Source: an uncultured Flavobacteriales bacterium (GTDB taxonomy: Bacteria; Bacteroidota; Bacteroidia; Palsa-965). From it: a DNA stretch of 64,000 nucleotides. The notes under the pieces are model-generated. The model worked only from the letters and a program-made list of their open reading frames with translations. It searched no databases and was not told the origin of the DNA. Positions 1-7,377 of this stretch are shown here, piece by piece. The position numbers were made by a program, and so were the translations under genes. Location: contig CAIQQJ010000040.1 in the NCBI GenBank assembly GCA_903873905.1, positions 1 to 64,000 of the forward strand. Direction: 5' to 3'. The first letter of the stretch is position 1; each line of letters begins with the position of its first letter.

Positions 1-55
1 AGTTGGCAGCTATTCCCAAAAATACAAATGCTGCTAAAGCGTAGATTTTTTTCAT
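1..55 (-). CDS. Start of an exported protein, cut by the window edge
   Basis: Reading leftward from an ATG at 55, the first 18 codons give MKKIYALAAFVFLGIAAN, a typical Sec signal peptide (two lysines, then a hydrophobic core). The rest lies outside the window, so the mature protein cannot be identified. The same MKKI/MKKT-type start is seen on T9SS cargo proteins elsewhere in this window, so a secreted or outer-membrane product is the reasonable guess. Confidence 0.6.
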   Translation of the reverse strand, partial: MKKIYALAAFVFLGIAAN

Positions 56-204
56 GTGTTTGTTTTGTTTGAAATGCAATTTAAGGAAATTTCCGCAATG
101 TCAATAGGATGTCGAGTTTGCAATGGTGATATTCAAAACAAAAATGAATCTTACGTGCGGCTTGAAATCTCTTTGAAACTGAAATGATCGAAAATAGCCC
201 TGAA

Positions 205-253
205 TGCAGCGAAAAGCCCCCAACAGTTCTGTTGGGGCCTTGCAGCGAAAAGC
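205..253. repeat. 13-bp direct repeats flanking a hairpin
   Basis: TGCAGCGAAAAGC occurs at 205-217 and again at 241-253. Between them lies a GC-rich hairpin (CCCCAAC at 218-224 against GTTGGGG at 231-237). On the minus strand the hairpin is followed by CTTTTCG, so it may also terminate transcripts leaving pyk. No other function is visible in the 56-291 gap. Confidence 0.4.
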
Positions 254-291
254 AGGAAAGGTGTTTCTGGAAAAATTATTACTCCCTGCTC

Positions 292-1755
292 CTACTCCAC
301 AGCAGTTAACTTGATCATATTTGTTGTTCCTTTTTCACTCAATGGAATACTTGCGATGTTGATGATGTAATCGTTTTCAACAATGTATCCATCTCTTTTC
401 AAAATAAATTTAATGTCGGAGATCGTATGGTCAGTACTGATGTTCTTGTCGTAATAAAATCCGCGGACGCCCCAGACCAAACTAAGTTGAGAAAGAATGC
501 TGTAATTGTCGGTGAACACAAAAACGTTTGCCTTTGGGCGATAACTCGCCACGCGGAATGCCGTGTAACCCGAATGTGTCATGGTAATAATTGCTGTTGC
601 ATCCACCTGTTTTGAAAGTTGTGTTGCTGCATAACATATGTTATCGGAGAGAAAACGGTCGGTCATGGAAAAAAACGGTTTGCGATCGAGGTAATAGATA
701 TCGTGCTCCTCTTCCACTTGCGTAATGATTTTCGACATGGCCTCGATAACTTTTGCGGGATGTTTTCCAACGGATGTTTCTCCACTTAGCATAACGGCGT
801 CGGCGCCATCCATAACAGAATTGGCCACGTCATTCACTTCAGCGCGTGTAGGAGAAATATTGGTGATCATACTTTCCATCATCTGCGTTGCGATAATTAC
901 AGGGATGGAAGCTTCGAGACATTTTTTCACAAGCATTTTCTGCAAAACGGGAACACGCTGCATGGGCACTTCTACACCGAGATCGCCACGTGCAACCATA
1001 AGCGCATCCGTTTCTCGAATGATATTTTCTATATCGAGAATTGCTTCTGGTTTTTCAATTTTTGCAATGACTTTGGATTTGCTAAGTGGATTTATTTTTT
1101 TGATGAGTTGTTTCAATTCAACAATATCTGCACCAGAACGAACAAAGGAAAGTCCGATCCAATCGAATTCATGTTTCAAAATAAAATCCAAGTCCTTAAT
1201 ATCTTTCTCGGTAAGACAAGGAAGCGAAACTTTTGTATTGGGAAGATTGACTCCTTTTTTCGATGAGAGTATTCCTCCATGCATCACTTTTGTTTTCACT
1301 TCATCTTTTCCATTGGTGGAAGTGACTTGCAAAACCAATTTTCCATCATCGATCAAAACGAATTCTCCAGCTTTCACATCTTTTGGAAATTGCTGATAGG
1401 TCATGAACGCCATTTGTGCCGTTCCAATCATTTTGTTGGTCGTGAAAATAAATTCTGCACCATCAACCAATTCCACACCATTGTTTTCCATTTCACCGAC
1501 GCGCAATTTCGGTCCTTGCAAATCGCCGAGAATGGAAGTGTGAATATTTAGTTTACGATTGATTTCACGAATGTGTTTGATCTGATTTTCGATGGCCGCA
1601 TAATCAGCGTGTGAAAAATTAATTCTGAAAACATCACATCCGGCCTTTGCCATTTCTTCCAACATCTCGGGTGATGAGGACGCTGGCCCCAATGTGGCAA
1701 CAATTTTCGTTCTGTTGTATTGTACGCGTTCGATGGTGTTTTCTCTTGCAGACAT
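292..1755 (-). CDS. pyk: Pyruvate kinase
   Basis: Cytoplasmic enzyme of glycolysis that turns phosphoenolpyruvate and ADP into pyruvate and ATP. The 487 residues fit the family (about 470-490). The N-terminal RTKIVATLGPAS block (about residues 15-26), the FRINFSH motif, the signature IAKIEKPEAILDIE and MVARGDLGVE (Mg and substrate binding), TQMMESM and LSGETSVGKHP are all present. The last ~130 residues form the C-terminal domain. The start ATG lies 7 bp downstream of the stop of the IPExxxVDY gene, so the two are probably co-transcribed, an arrangement common in Bacteroidota. The usual further partners (rnc, fabF, acpP) are not upstream here. Nothing in the sequence suggests inactivation. 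Confidence 0.98.
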   Translation of the reverse strand: MSARENTIERVQYNRTKIVATLGPASSSPEMLEEMAKAGCDVFRINFSHADYAAIENQIKHIREINRKLNIHTSILGDLQGPKLRVGEMENNGVELVDGAEFIFTTNKMIGTAQMAFMTYQQFPKDVKAGEFVLIDDGKLVLQVTSTNGKDEVKTKVMHGGILSSKKGVNLPNTKVSLPCLTEKDIKDLDFILKHEFDWIGLSFVRSGADIVELKQLIKKINPLSKSKVIAKIEKPEAILDIENIIRETDALMVARGDLGVEVPMQRVPVLQKMLVKKCLEASIPVIIATQMMESMITNISPTRAEVNDVANSVMDGADAVMLSGETSVGKHPAKVIEAMSKIITQVEEEHDIYYLDRKPFFSMTDRFLSDNICYAATQLSKQVDATAIITMTHSGYTAFRVASYRPKANVFVFTDNYSILSQLSLVWGVRGFYYDKNISTDHTISDIKFILKRDGYIVENDYIINIASIPLSEKGTTNMIKLTAVE

Positions 1756-1762
1756 TTTTTAT

Positions 1763-2182
1763 TTAGAATAAAAGATTTTGTTTTGACTTAAGTTGATCTG
1801 GATTGATCCGATAGGTCATAAGGACAAATGAAATTTCTCTGATTTTTTTCATCATCTCCTCCAAGTCCGTTTCATGGAAAGGTCCTTTGATTATGAAAAA
1901 GTAATCCGCCTGATTTTGTTCTGGAATAAGCACATCGCTATCCATTTTATTTGAGATGAGTGCATACGAGGTTTCGTTTTCCTTACTTCCCATTTCAAAA
2001 AGAGGAAATTCAGAAGCTGCTTCATTTTTTTTCAAGGAAATCGACAAAGATTTCGAAACGGTCATCTCGATCTCCAGGGCTTTGTTAATTGCCCAGCAAA
2101 GACGATATGGTTTTTCGTGACAGGAAATTCCTATCAGGAAAAAATCATATTCATATTCTACGTCGAGACGAAACTTTGCCAA
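1763..2182 (-). CDS. IPExxxVDY family protein
   Basis: Small cytoplasmic protein of unknown function from a Bacteroidota family named for its motif; here the motif reads IPEQNQADYFFIIKG. It lies directly upstream of pyk in the same direction, as is typical of the family. I place the start at a TTG (2182; product MAKFRLDVEYEYDF...). The ATG at 2227 lies upstream of a good -7 box (TACCTTTA, minus strand 2207-2200), so a transcript from that box would not include it. With the TTG the protein is 139 residues; the longer ORF would be 154. The conserved IGISC and YRLCWAIN segments support the family. Its role is not established, and I see no catalytic motif. Confidence 0.85.
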   Translation of the reverse strand: MAKFRLDVEYEYDFFLIGISCHEKPYRLCWAINKALEIEMTVSKSLSISLKKNEAASEFPLFEMGSKENETSYALISNKMDSDVLIPEQNQADYFFIIKGPFHETDLEEMMKKIREISFVLMTYRINPDQLKSKQNLLF

Positions 2183-2199
2183 GTTGATTTTAATTTTCG

Positions 2200-2207
2200 T
2201 AAAGGTA
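2200..2207 (-). promoter_or_regulatory. -7 box of the IPExxxVDY-pyk operon
   Basis: TACCTTTA on the minus strand fits the Bacteroidota -7 consensus TAnnTTTG at seven of eight positions. It ends 17 nt before the TTG proposed as start, giving a very short leader. No clear -33 TTG is visible at standard spacing. Confidence 0.45.
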
Positions 2208-2275
2208 CGAATTACTAGAGGGAACAAATTGCGTATTCAGCAAAATTACGAGCAACAAAAGTGTTTTTGAATTCC

Positions 2276-2283
2276 TATCTTTA
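2276..2283 (+). promoter_or_regulatory. -7 box ahead of the 2288 gene
   Basis: TATCTTTA lies 4 nt before the ATG at 2288, so the transcript would begin at or within a few bases of the start codon. Confidence 0.45.
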
Positions 2284-2287
2284 AGAA

Positions 2288-2710
2288 ATGAAATTGATTT
2301 CCATTCTTGTACTAACAGTTTTTGTTTCGGTAACCTTAAGGTCACAAACATCAAAGTACGCTGTGTTAGATGAAAAGGATCAACTCGTTGGAAATTGGGA
2401 GTGGGTAAAAGATGCTACCTCTTCACCTTACGCGCCAATGCCTGATTTGGATTTTGTTTTCATTAGTTTTTCTGCAGGAAATAAAATCTCTATGGGCGCA
2501 TTATCGTATGATGAGCAAAAAGGGTACGGCTGTCCAAGCTACTTTTTGGCCTACAGCAATGGAACGAATATTACAGGAACAATAAGCGATTGTTGCATTG
2601 CAGGCGACAAGGGTAAAAAAGTAAATTTTGCTTATGAATTTGATGCTGCCGGTGATCAATTGATCCTAACGGTTAAGGAAGAAAAATATTATTACAAGAG
2701 GAAAAACTAA
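2288..2710 (+). CDS. Secreted lipocalin-like hypothetical protein
   Basis: Unrecognised 140-residue protein with a clear signal peptide (MKLISILVLTVFVSV, cleavage probably near residue 20). The mature part begins with LVGNWEWVKDATSS, the 'L-x-G-x-W' start seen in small Bacteroidota lipocalin-like or beta-barrel proteins, and ends with strand-like EEKYYYKRKN. It has two cysteines within SDCCIAGDKG and one in YGCPSYF. There is no lipobox, so it is probably periplasmic. It is transcribed divergently from the pyk operon and convergently with the repeat protein that follows. The lipocalin assignment rests only on the start motif and size. Confidence 0.6.
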   Translation: MKLISILVLTVFVSVTLRSQTSKYAVLDEKDQLVGNWEWVKDATSSPYAPMPDLDFVFISFSAGNKISMGALSYDEQKGYGCPSYFLAYSNGTNITGTISDCCIAGDKGKKVNFAYEFDAAGDQLILTVKEEKYYYKRKN

Positions 2711-2714
2711 GTGT

Positions 2715-2753
2715 ACGAATTACGAATTCATTCGAAATAAATTCGCAATTCGT
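2715..2753. terminator. Bidirectional hairpin between convergent genes
   Basis: ACGAATTACGAATT at 2715-2728 pairs with AATTCGCAATTCGT at 2740-2753 (13 of 14 positions) across an 11-nt loop. An A-run follows on the plus strand. It sits between the stops of two convergent genes. The word TACGAATTAC recurs near 2205 and 34547, so the arms probably come from a dispersed repeat. Confidence 0.5.
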
Positions 2754-2759
2754 AAAAAC

Positions 2760-3182
2760 TTAATCGAAGCTGAAGAAGAAAAACACAACTGCAGCCCAAT
2801 CTCTATTTACACCTGAAGCGTGGCCGATTGTGGAATGAGATGAATTTTCAACTGTTCCATCATCTTTAACATAACCGATTGTGGAGTGAGATGAATTTTC
2901 GACTGTTCCATCATCTTTAACATAACCAACGGTCGAGTGCGAAGAGTTTTCGATTGTGCCATCGCTGCGAATGTAGCCGATGGTGGAGTGCGATGAATTC
3001 TCAATGGTTCCATCATTCTTAATATATCCCGCTGTGGAATGAGAGGAGTTTTCAATGGTACCATTTGAATTGATATATCCTGTGGTGGAATGTGATCCAT
3101 TTTCAATTGTTTGCGCCTGAAGATTTATTCCTGCAAAAAACAGCAGGGAAATAAATGTGGTAATTGCAATTTTTGTTTTCAT
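2760..3182 (-). CDS. Secreted short-repeat protein, probably of the 5-fold beta-flower type
   Basis: After a signal peptide (MKTKIAITTFISLLFFAGI...QAQ) the protein is built from six near-identical 17-residue units of the form IENSSHSTxGYIKxDGT and ends in a hydrophobic WAAVVFFFFSFD tail. This layout (short Gly-Tyr repeats plus an aromatic C-terminal strand) matches what I recall of the Bacteroidota '5-fold beta-flower' family; the match is from memory. The start is placed at 3182, because the upstream in-frame ATG at 3218 would put 12 charged residues before the signal peptide. The length is 140 residues. The DNA repeats are also close to identical, so the copy number may vary between strains. 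Exported, probably periplasmic or surface; function unknown. Confidence 0.65.
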   Translation of the reverse strand: MKTKIAITTFISLLFFAGINLQAQTIENGSHSTTGYINSNGTIENSSHSTAGYIKNDGTIENSSHSTIGYIRSDGTIENSSHSTVGYVKDDGTVENSSHSTIGYVKDDGTVENSSHSTIGHASGVNRDWAAVVFFFFSFD

Positions 3183-3251
3183 GAAAATTTGTTTTTTAAT
3201 GTTTGTTCGTTTCACCAATTTACGCGTAAAAAAATCCGCATTATTTTTTTG

Positions 3252-4604
3252 TCAAACTTTTATTCCAATTACAAGAATGTCATCTGTTTGATCATATGAA
3301 CCTTTCCATTCAAGGATATTTTTTCTTATGCGCACTTCCTGATCCGTCATGGACAATTTGTGAATGGAAAGTAATTGTTCCTTGAACGGTTTGTATTTGT
3401 ATTTTTTCCCAATTGGGCCTCCCATTTGATCGGCATAACCATCGGTAAAAATATAATACGTGTCGCCATTATTTAATTTCAATTCAACATTTGTAAATGG
3501 TTTTGGCGAACCAGAATAAATTCCAATAGGTTGTTTGTCCGCTTTAATCTCTGTGATTTGCTCTGCTTCTGAATTTTTAGTGATCAGCCATAATGGATTG
3601 TTCGCGCCCGCAAATTCAATCGTTTCGTTTTTCTCATCAATTGCAAGAAGTGAAATATCCATTCCATCCTGATTTTCACCAGAAGTTCCTTTTTGCTTCA
3701 AAGCGTCAATAATCAATTCACGCAACTGATTCAAAATTTCAGAAGGTTTCGTCACGCCTTTTTCATTGACAATTTGATTCAGAAAAGCGTTTCCAATCAT
3801 ACTCATGAACGCACCGGGAACACCATGTCCAGTACAATCGCATGCAGCAATTAATTTCTTGCCGTTTTTTTCGGTGTACCAATAAAAATCTCCTGATACG
3901 ATATCCCTTGGTTGAAAATAAACATACGAATTGGGAAATAATTTTTCTTTCAATTCCGCGGAAGGAAGAATTGCTTCTTGAATTCTTTTCGCATAGTTGA
4001 TGCTGGCCGTAATATCCTTGTTTTTTTCTTCAATGATGTGTTTCTGTTCAACCAGAATTTTATTGGATTCTGCCAATGAAAGTCGTGCAATGATTTCTCT
4101 CTTTGTCAATGAATAACGCGTTTGAATCAACACCATAGAAAACAAAGCGACTGTTCCAATCAACAGTCCGCCATGACTTAAAATTTCCTGCGAGGTAAGG
4201 GGACTGAATTCAATAAAAAAAACAATGTTCGCAACAAAAGAAAGTCCGACAACAATGATGGACCAAATTGGTTTCCACAATACGAGCATTCCTGCACCAA
4301 TGAAAAGTGCCATGTAAGCGAAAACGTGTTTCTGTAACATGGGAATATCCATCACACTCCACATGTACGCGTTCTGAATTGAAATTCCGAACACTGGGAT
4401 AAAAATCAAAAGTTCCGTACTGATTTTTATTTTGTTCCTAAACAGCACTGCCATCAATGTGAGGAATGCAATAGACAATCGAATAATCAAAAACGATTGC
4501 CAATAAGCAGGAATTGTAAAATAGTCGGACAAGGACCAAAGTGGGTTGAGAACAATTGCCACCCAACAAACAATGATATGGTGTTTGGTGGCAATGCGTT
4601 TCAT
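3252..4604 (-). CDS. Membrane-bound SpoIIE-type (PP2C) serine phosphatase
   Basis: The N-terminal ~190 residues hold about six membrane helices. A coiled-coil linker (NKILVEQKHIIEEKNKDITAS) and the segment INYAKRIQEAILPS follow, then a SpoIIE/RsbU-type phosphatase domain. The metal-binding landmarks are PRDIVSGDFYW, ACDCTGHGVPGAFMSMIG, QDGMDISLLAID and YYIFTDGYADQMGG. The family dephosphorylates anti-anti-sigma factors or similar serine-phosphorylated partners; none is visible nearby, and the gene is flanked by unrelated genes. The ORF is open to a TTG at 4670, but a -7 box (TATATTTG, 4675-4668 minus) overlaps that codon, so the ATG at 4604 (450 residues, starting MKRIATKHH ahead of the first helix) is preferred. 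The membrane part probably senses an unknown signal. Confidence 0.88.
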   Translation of the reverse strand: MKRIATKHHIIVCWVAIVLNPLWSLSDYFTIPAYWQSFLIIRLSIAFLTLMAVLFRNKIKISTELLIFIPVFGISIQNAYMWSVMDIPMLQKHVFAYMALFIGAGMLVLWKPIWSIIVVGLSFVANIVFFIEFSPLTSQEILSHGGLLIGTVALFSMVLIQTRYSLTKREIIARLSLAESNKILVEQKHIIEEKNKDITASINYAKRIQEAILPSAELKEKLFPNSYVYFQPRDIVSGDFYWYTEKNGKKLIAACDCTGHGVPGAFMSMIGNAFLNQIVNEKGVTKPSEILNQLRELIIDALKQKGTSGENQDGMDISLLAIDEKNETIEFAGANNPLWLITKNSEAEQITEIKADKQPIGIYSGSPKPFTNVELKLNNGDTYYIFTDGYADQMGGPIGKKYKYKPFKEQLLSIHKLSMTDQEVRIRKNILEWKGSYDQTDDILVIGIKV

Positions 4605-4667
4605 TTCGCTTTGCCAATCAATGCTAGAAGCTAATGAATTGGAGTCGGTCAAGAAAAATTGTTTTAC

Positions 4668-4675
4668 CAAATATA
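4668..4675 (-). promoter_or_regulatory. -7 box of the SpoIIE-type phosphatase gene
   Basis: TATATTTG is an exact fit to TAnnTTTG on the minus strand. It overlaps the leftmost possible TTG start and favours the ATG at 4604. Confidence 0.4.
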
Positions 4676-4738
4676 AGATTTACCAATTGGATTTGGCGTT
4701 CCTATATTTGATAAAACAGGAAATTAATAATTGAAAAT

Positions 4739-5389
4739 TTATTTGGCAATATGAAAATTGAAATTTGCGTGTCCCATTACACCTAGAAGTCGAATCCAAA
4801 TTGGGAGCAATTGTTCAGTTCCACGCGCATTGGTGATATCACCTACATCAATGATGTTCTTGTCGGCCCAGCCAAAAGAGTTGAGCAATTTTTTTGTTTC
4901 TGTTTTTGCATTCGCGTCATTGCCACAGACAAAAACACTATGGTCTCCAGGAATTAAAGCGGGATTGACCATCACAACGCTGTTCATCGTATTCAATGTT
5001 TTCACAACTTTCACATTTGGATAAGTTGTCTGAATAGTTTCCCCCAAGGAATTATCATTGCAAATGAAAAGTGTAGGTGGCATTCCCTTCGAGAAGTCGA
5101 GTGGATTGGAAATGTCAATTAGGATTTTTCCATCCATATTGTTTTCACCCACCAATTTCAAAACACTCAATGTGGCATCACCTTTTGTACAGCTGAAAAT
5201 GATTTCTCCAAAAGCTGCCGCTTCCGCAAACGTTCCTTGCGAAGCCTTTGATCCAGCACTTGCAACCCATGCAGATGCTTTTTCATTGTTGGAAGTACGT
5301 GAACCCATTTTCACTTCATGTCCAACGTTAATCAATTTTGTTGCGATTGCCTGACCGACTCCGCCTGTACCTAGAACTGCGATTTTCAT
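4739..5389 (-). CDS. NADP/F420-type oxidoreductase (Rossmann fold)
   Basis: A 216-residue cytoplasmic protein opening with the nucleotide-binding motif MKIAVLGTGGVGQAIATKL, followed by VKMGSRTSNNEKA, typical of the 'NADP oxidoreductase, coenzyme F420-dependent' family. IDISNPLDFSKG and VKTLNTMNSVVMVNP are further family signatures. In bacteria without F420, such proteins are usually NADPH-dependent reductases of unknown substrate; no F420 genes are seen here. It is a single gene with a 69-bp gap to the phosphatase gene (ATG at 4604 taken as its start would widen that gap on the other side). The substrate cannot be inferred. Confidence 0.85.
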   Translation of the reverse strand: MKIAVLGTGGVGQAIATKLINVGHEVKMGSRTSNNEKASAWVASAGSKASQGTFAEAAAFGEIIFSCTKGDATLSVLKLVGENNMDGKILIDISNPLDFSKGMPPTLFICNDNSLGETIQTTYPNVKVVKTLNTMNSVVMVNPALIPGDHSVFVCGNDANAKTETKKLLNSFGWADKNIIDVGDITNARGTEQLLPIWIRLLGVMGHANFNFHIAK

Positions 5390-5528
5390 AATGGTTATGT
5401 TGTTTAGTTTTTGTTATAGTCGTTGGCTGGAAAGAAATATTGTACAATATCTTTCAATTTTTCCACCTAGAAAGATATTGTATTCTTGCTGAAGACTAAA
5501 TTCGCACTATCATAATAATTCAAAAGCC

Positions 5529-6017
5529 ATGAGCAATCGCGACAAAAAAGAATATTCCAACATTGCAATGAAAGCCTTGTCATCAGCCATTAAGAGGGAC
5601 GACGAGGCTTTTGATTGGTTGATGGCAAATGACAATAAGGAGTTGGCGGCCTTGACAGATGTTTTAATTTACGGAAACCAAGAGGCAATGGATTGGCTGA
5701 AGAATAATCATTTCAATAACCTTGTTTCTTTCGTTGGCGCATTGGATGAGGATGAAGATGCTATTATTTACTTGATGACGAACGAGGGAAAAAATTGGGC
5801 GGCCACAGCTGAAATGGTAAATGGAAGTGAAAGTGCGCCGGGTTGGTTGAACAAATTTTTTCCTTCGTATGGGGCTTTTGCGGATGCGCTTATTTCATGT
5901 GCATCACATGGCGGTGGTATGGGAGGATTCAGTGGCAGTGGTGGAAGTGTCGGAGGTGGTTTTGGTGGATTCGGCGGCGGAAGTTTTGGAGGTGTTGGTG
6001 GTGGTGGAAAATGGTGA
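5529..6017 (+). CDS. Unrecognised protein with four degenerate helical repeats and a Gly-rich tail
   Basis: 162 residues with no signal peptide and no membrane segment. Residues ~10-125 contain four related units of about 37 residues, each with a 'D/S-x-x-A-x-x-WL/YL' core (DEAFDWLMANDNKELAAL, QEAMDWLKNNHFNNLVSF, EDAIIYLMTNEGKNWAAT, ESAPGWLNKFFPSYGAFA), suggesting a small alpha-helical repeat domain. The last ~37 residues are almost all Gly and Ser with Phe (GGGFGGFGGGSFGGVGGGGKW). Such tails occur in RNA-binding and low-complexity proteins, but no RNA-binding motif is present. The gene is alone between divergent and convergent neighbours. I do not recognise the family. Confidence 0.65.
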   Translation: MSNRDKKEYSNIAMKALSSAIKRDDEAFDWLMANDNKELAALTDVLIYGNQEAMDWLKNNHFNNLVSFVGALDEDEDAIIYLMTNEGKNWAATAEMVNGSESAPGWLNKFFPSYGAFADALISCASHGGGMGGFSGSGGSVGGGFGGFGGGSFGGVGGGGKW

Positions 6018-6068
6018 TGCTTTTTTTATTGAAGAAATTTCAAAATCCGAAAATTACCAATGGAATAA

Positions 6069-6635
6069 CTATTTTGAATTAGAAAATCGCAAGCCAGATG
6101 CGAGGGCGTACACCACAGGAATTCCTGGAAGAATATTTGTTGAAAGATCCAGTCCATTTCTAAGTGGGTAATTGTGTTCTAATTCTCCACCATACCACAC
6201 AAATTTTGTTTGCCACGCATTGTTTTTTGAAATTTTAAAATAACCTTCATCCATATAATTCGGAATTATGTTCCAATTTTTTCTGTAATAGAAAAAAGGT
6301 CCCATGCCCACACTTCCATTTCCGAGGACTCCCAGGTTTTGTGTGTACCGCAAATTAATCATCGACATACCGGCAAATTTTCCAGCACAATCATGAAAAG
6401 CAACTTGATCAAGTTTCACTGAAATATAATTGTTGAATTTATATTCAATTCCTACACCTAAGCCGAAATTCATTGCAAAACGTTTGTTTTTACCTATGGG
6501 GTGAAGAAATAATTTTCCATTTGTAATTTTTCCTGGATGAAATGATAGTCCCATGAATTTCACACCAACAAACCATTGCGCATGAAGCAATGAAAAACTA
6601 AGAGTGAAAAATGTAAGTAGCGCTGCTCTTTTCAA
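6069..6635 (-). CDS. Exported outer-membrane-like hypothetical protein
   Basis: 188 residues starting at a TTG (6635) with a signal peptide (MKRAALLTFFTLSFSLLHA). The mature part is rich in aromatic, alternating strands (FGLGVGIEYKFNNYISVKLDQVAF, YTQNLGVLGNGSVGMGPFFYYRKNW), as in small outer-membrane beta-barrels. It is convergent with the Gly-tailed gene. No family is recognised; the barrel is an inference from composition. Confidence 0.55.
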   Translation of the reverse strand: MKRAALLTFFTLSFSLLHAQWFVGVKFMGLSFHPGKITNGKLFLHPIGKNKRFAMNFGLGVGIEYKFNNYISVKLDQVAFHDCAGKFAGMSMINLRYTQNLGVLGNGSVGMGPFFYYRKNWNIIPNYMDEGYFKISKNNAWQTKFVWYGGELEHNYPLRNGLDLSTNILPGIPVVYALASGLRFSNSK

Positions 6636-6717
6636 AACACAATCTTTGACCGGCTAATCTACATTGTTCTTTTGTTCAATAGATTTACAAGGATGAAATA
6701 TCTATTTTTACAGCAAA

Positions 6718-6791
6718 GGGGGATTAGCTCAGCTGGCTAGAGCGTCTGCATGGCATGTAGGAGGTCATCGGTTCGACTCCGATATTCTCCA
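6718..6791 (+). tRNA. tRNA-Ala (anticodon GGC)
   Basis: A full cloverleaf can be drawn. The acceptor stem pairs GGGGGAT with ATTCTCC, the D-stem is GCTC/GAGC, the anticodon loop is ATGGCAT (GGC), the T-stem is ATCGG/CCGAT with loop TTCGACT, and the discriminator is A. The anticodon stem TCTGC/GTAGG relies on two G-U pairs. The bases after the discriminator are CCT, so CCA is not encoded in full and must be added. A -7-like TATTTTTA lies about 10 nt upstream. Confidence 0.95.
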
Positions 6792-6883
6792 CCTTCGCCC
6801 TCCGAAGCTTTTTTCAAGCGTAGGAGGGCTTTTGTTTTACTAAATACTTTTTCAGTGCATGGCTTCGGACGGCTACGGTGGAC
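6787..6883 (+). repeat. Imperfect inverted repeat linking the tRNA-Ala 3' end to the GIY-YIG gene
   Basis: Bases 6787-6808, which begin inside the acceptor stem of tRNA-Ala, are complementary at 18 of 22 positions to 6862-6883, which lie inside the first codons of the GIY-YIG ORF. Inside this pair sits a second hairpin (GCCCTCC at 6797-6803 with GGAGGGC at 6823-6829, plus GCTT/AAGC) followed by TTTGTTTT, which could terminate the tRNA transcript. A related hairpin with compensating base changes occurs at 16549-16580. Confidence 0.6.
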
Positions 6884-7146
6884 ACAGTCCACTTATAGAA
6901 AACACGAAATTTTGGTTTGTCTATTTATTGAAGTGTAACGATGGTACATTTTATACGGGTTGTACTAGTGATCTGAATGATCGAATGAAACGGCATAATC
7001 GAGGGGAAATTCTTTACACAAAATCCCGTTTACCTTTTGAATTGCATAATTACTTTGCCTTTAATGACAAATACAAAGCTTATGCTTTTGAAAAATATTT
7101 AAAGTCGGGATCAGGGAAAGCATTCTCGCAGAAAAGGTTTATTTAA
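6859..7146 (+). CDS. Stand-alone GIY-YIG nuclease-domain protein
   Basis: A 95-residue single-domain protein. VYLLKCNDGTFYTGCTSD carries the split GIY-YIG core (here VYL...YTG), followed by LNDRMKRHNRG with the catalytic Arg region, and AYAFEKYLKSG with the conserved Glu. This is the UPF0213/UvrC-like stand-alone class, whose biological role is largely unknown. The domain really begins at residue ~17 (KFWFVYLL); the first ~15 codons (SDGYGGHSPL) are encoded by the repeat that pairs with the tRNA-Ala 3' end. The true start may therefore be a later codon. It follows the tRNA by 67 bp. It could be a repeat-associated nuclease cassette or an ordinary housekeeping nuclease. Confidence 0.85.
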   Translation: MASDGYGGHSPLIENTKFWFVYLLKCNDGTFYTGCTSDLNDRMKRHNRGEILYTKSRLPFELHNYFAFNDKYKAYAFEKYLKSGSGKAFSQKRFI

Positions 7147-7245
7147 TTATTCTTTCATCAACAATTCCAAATCCTCCCAAAACTGATTCGACAATCGTCC
7201 CACCTCCTCCACTTTTGCCCATCTTGTCAAAACAAGATGGGTTTT
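7147..7245 (-). pseudogene. Possible coding remnant
   Basis: Reading on the minus strand, a stop-to-stop stretch of about 33 codons ends in TRWAKVEEVGRLSNQF then WEDLELLMKE and a stop at 7147-7149, directly after the GIY-YIG stop codon. Composition is protein-like (amphipathic helix), but there is no start codon and a stop lies just upstream. It may be the tail of a lost gene. It overlaps the terminator hairpin. I do not recognise the family. Confidence 0.2.
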
Positions 7246-7247
7246 TT
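7218..7247 (+). terminator. Rho-independent terminator after the GIY-YIG gene
   Basis: CCCATCTTGT (7218-7227) pairs perfectly with ACAAGATGGG (7232-7241) around a 4-nt loop, followed by six T residues. Confidence 0.8.
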
Positions 7248-7343
7248 ATGACTGCACGCGTCTACCCATTTTGCAAAAAACAGAGGATAAAAAAACAAGA
7301 ATTCAATCATTCGTAATCCCACCAAACGCCCATTTGGTTTTCC

Positions 7344-7351
7344 TATCTTCG
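7344..7351 (+). promoter_or_regulatory. -7 box of the DUF5723 gene
   Basis: TATCTTCG, 26 nt before the ATG at 7378. This is a weaker match to TAnnTTTG and the leader would be longer than at the other genes. Confidence 0.35.
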
Positions 7352-7377
7352 TAATCATTCTAAGGCTATTAATAATT

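Noticed and set aside
2807-3106. Second-frame ORF within the beta-flower gene
   Set aside because: A frame-shifted reading of the 51-bp repeats without a signal peptide; the main frame has a signal and a fitting C-terminus.
6735-6938. 62-residue ORF starting inside tRNA-Ala
   Set aside because: Overlaps the tRNA and its terminator hairpin; the GIY-YIG frame explains the region.
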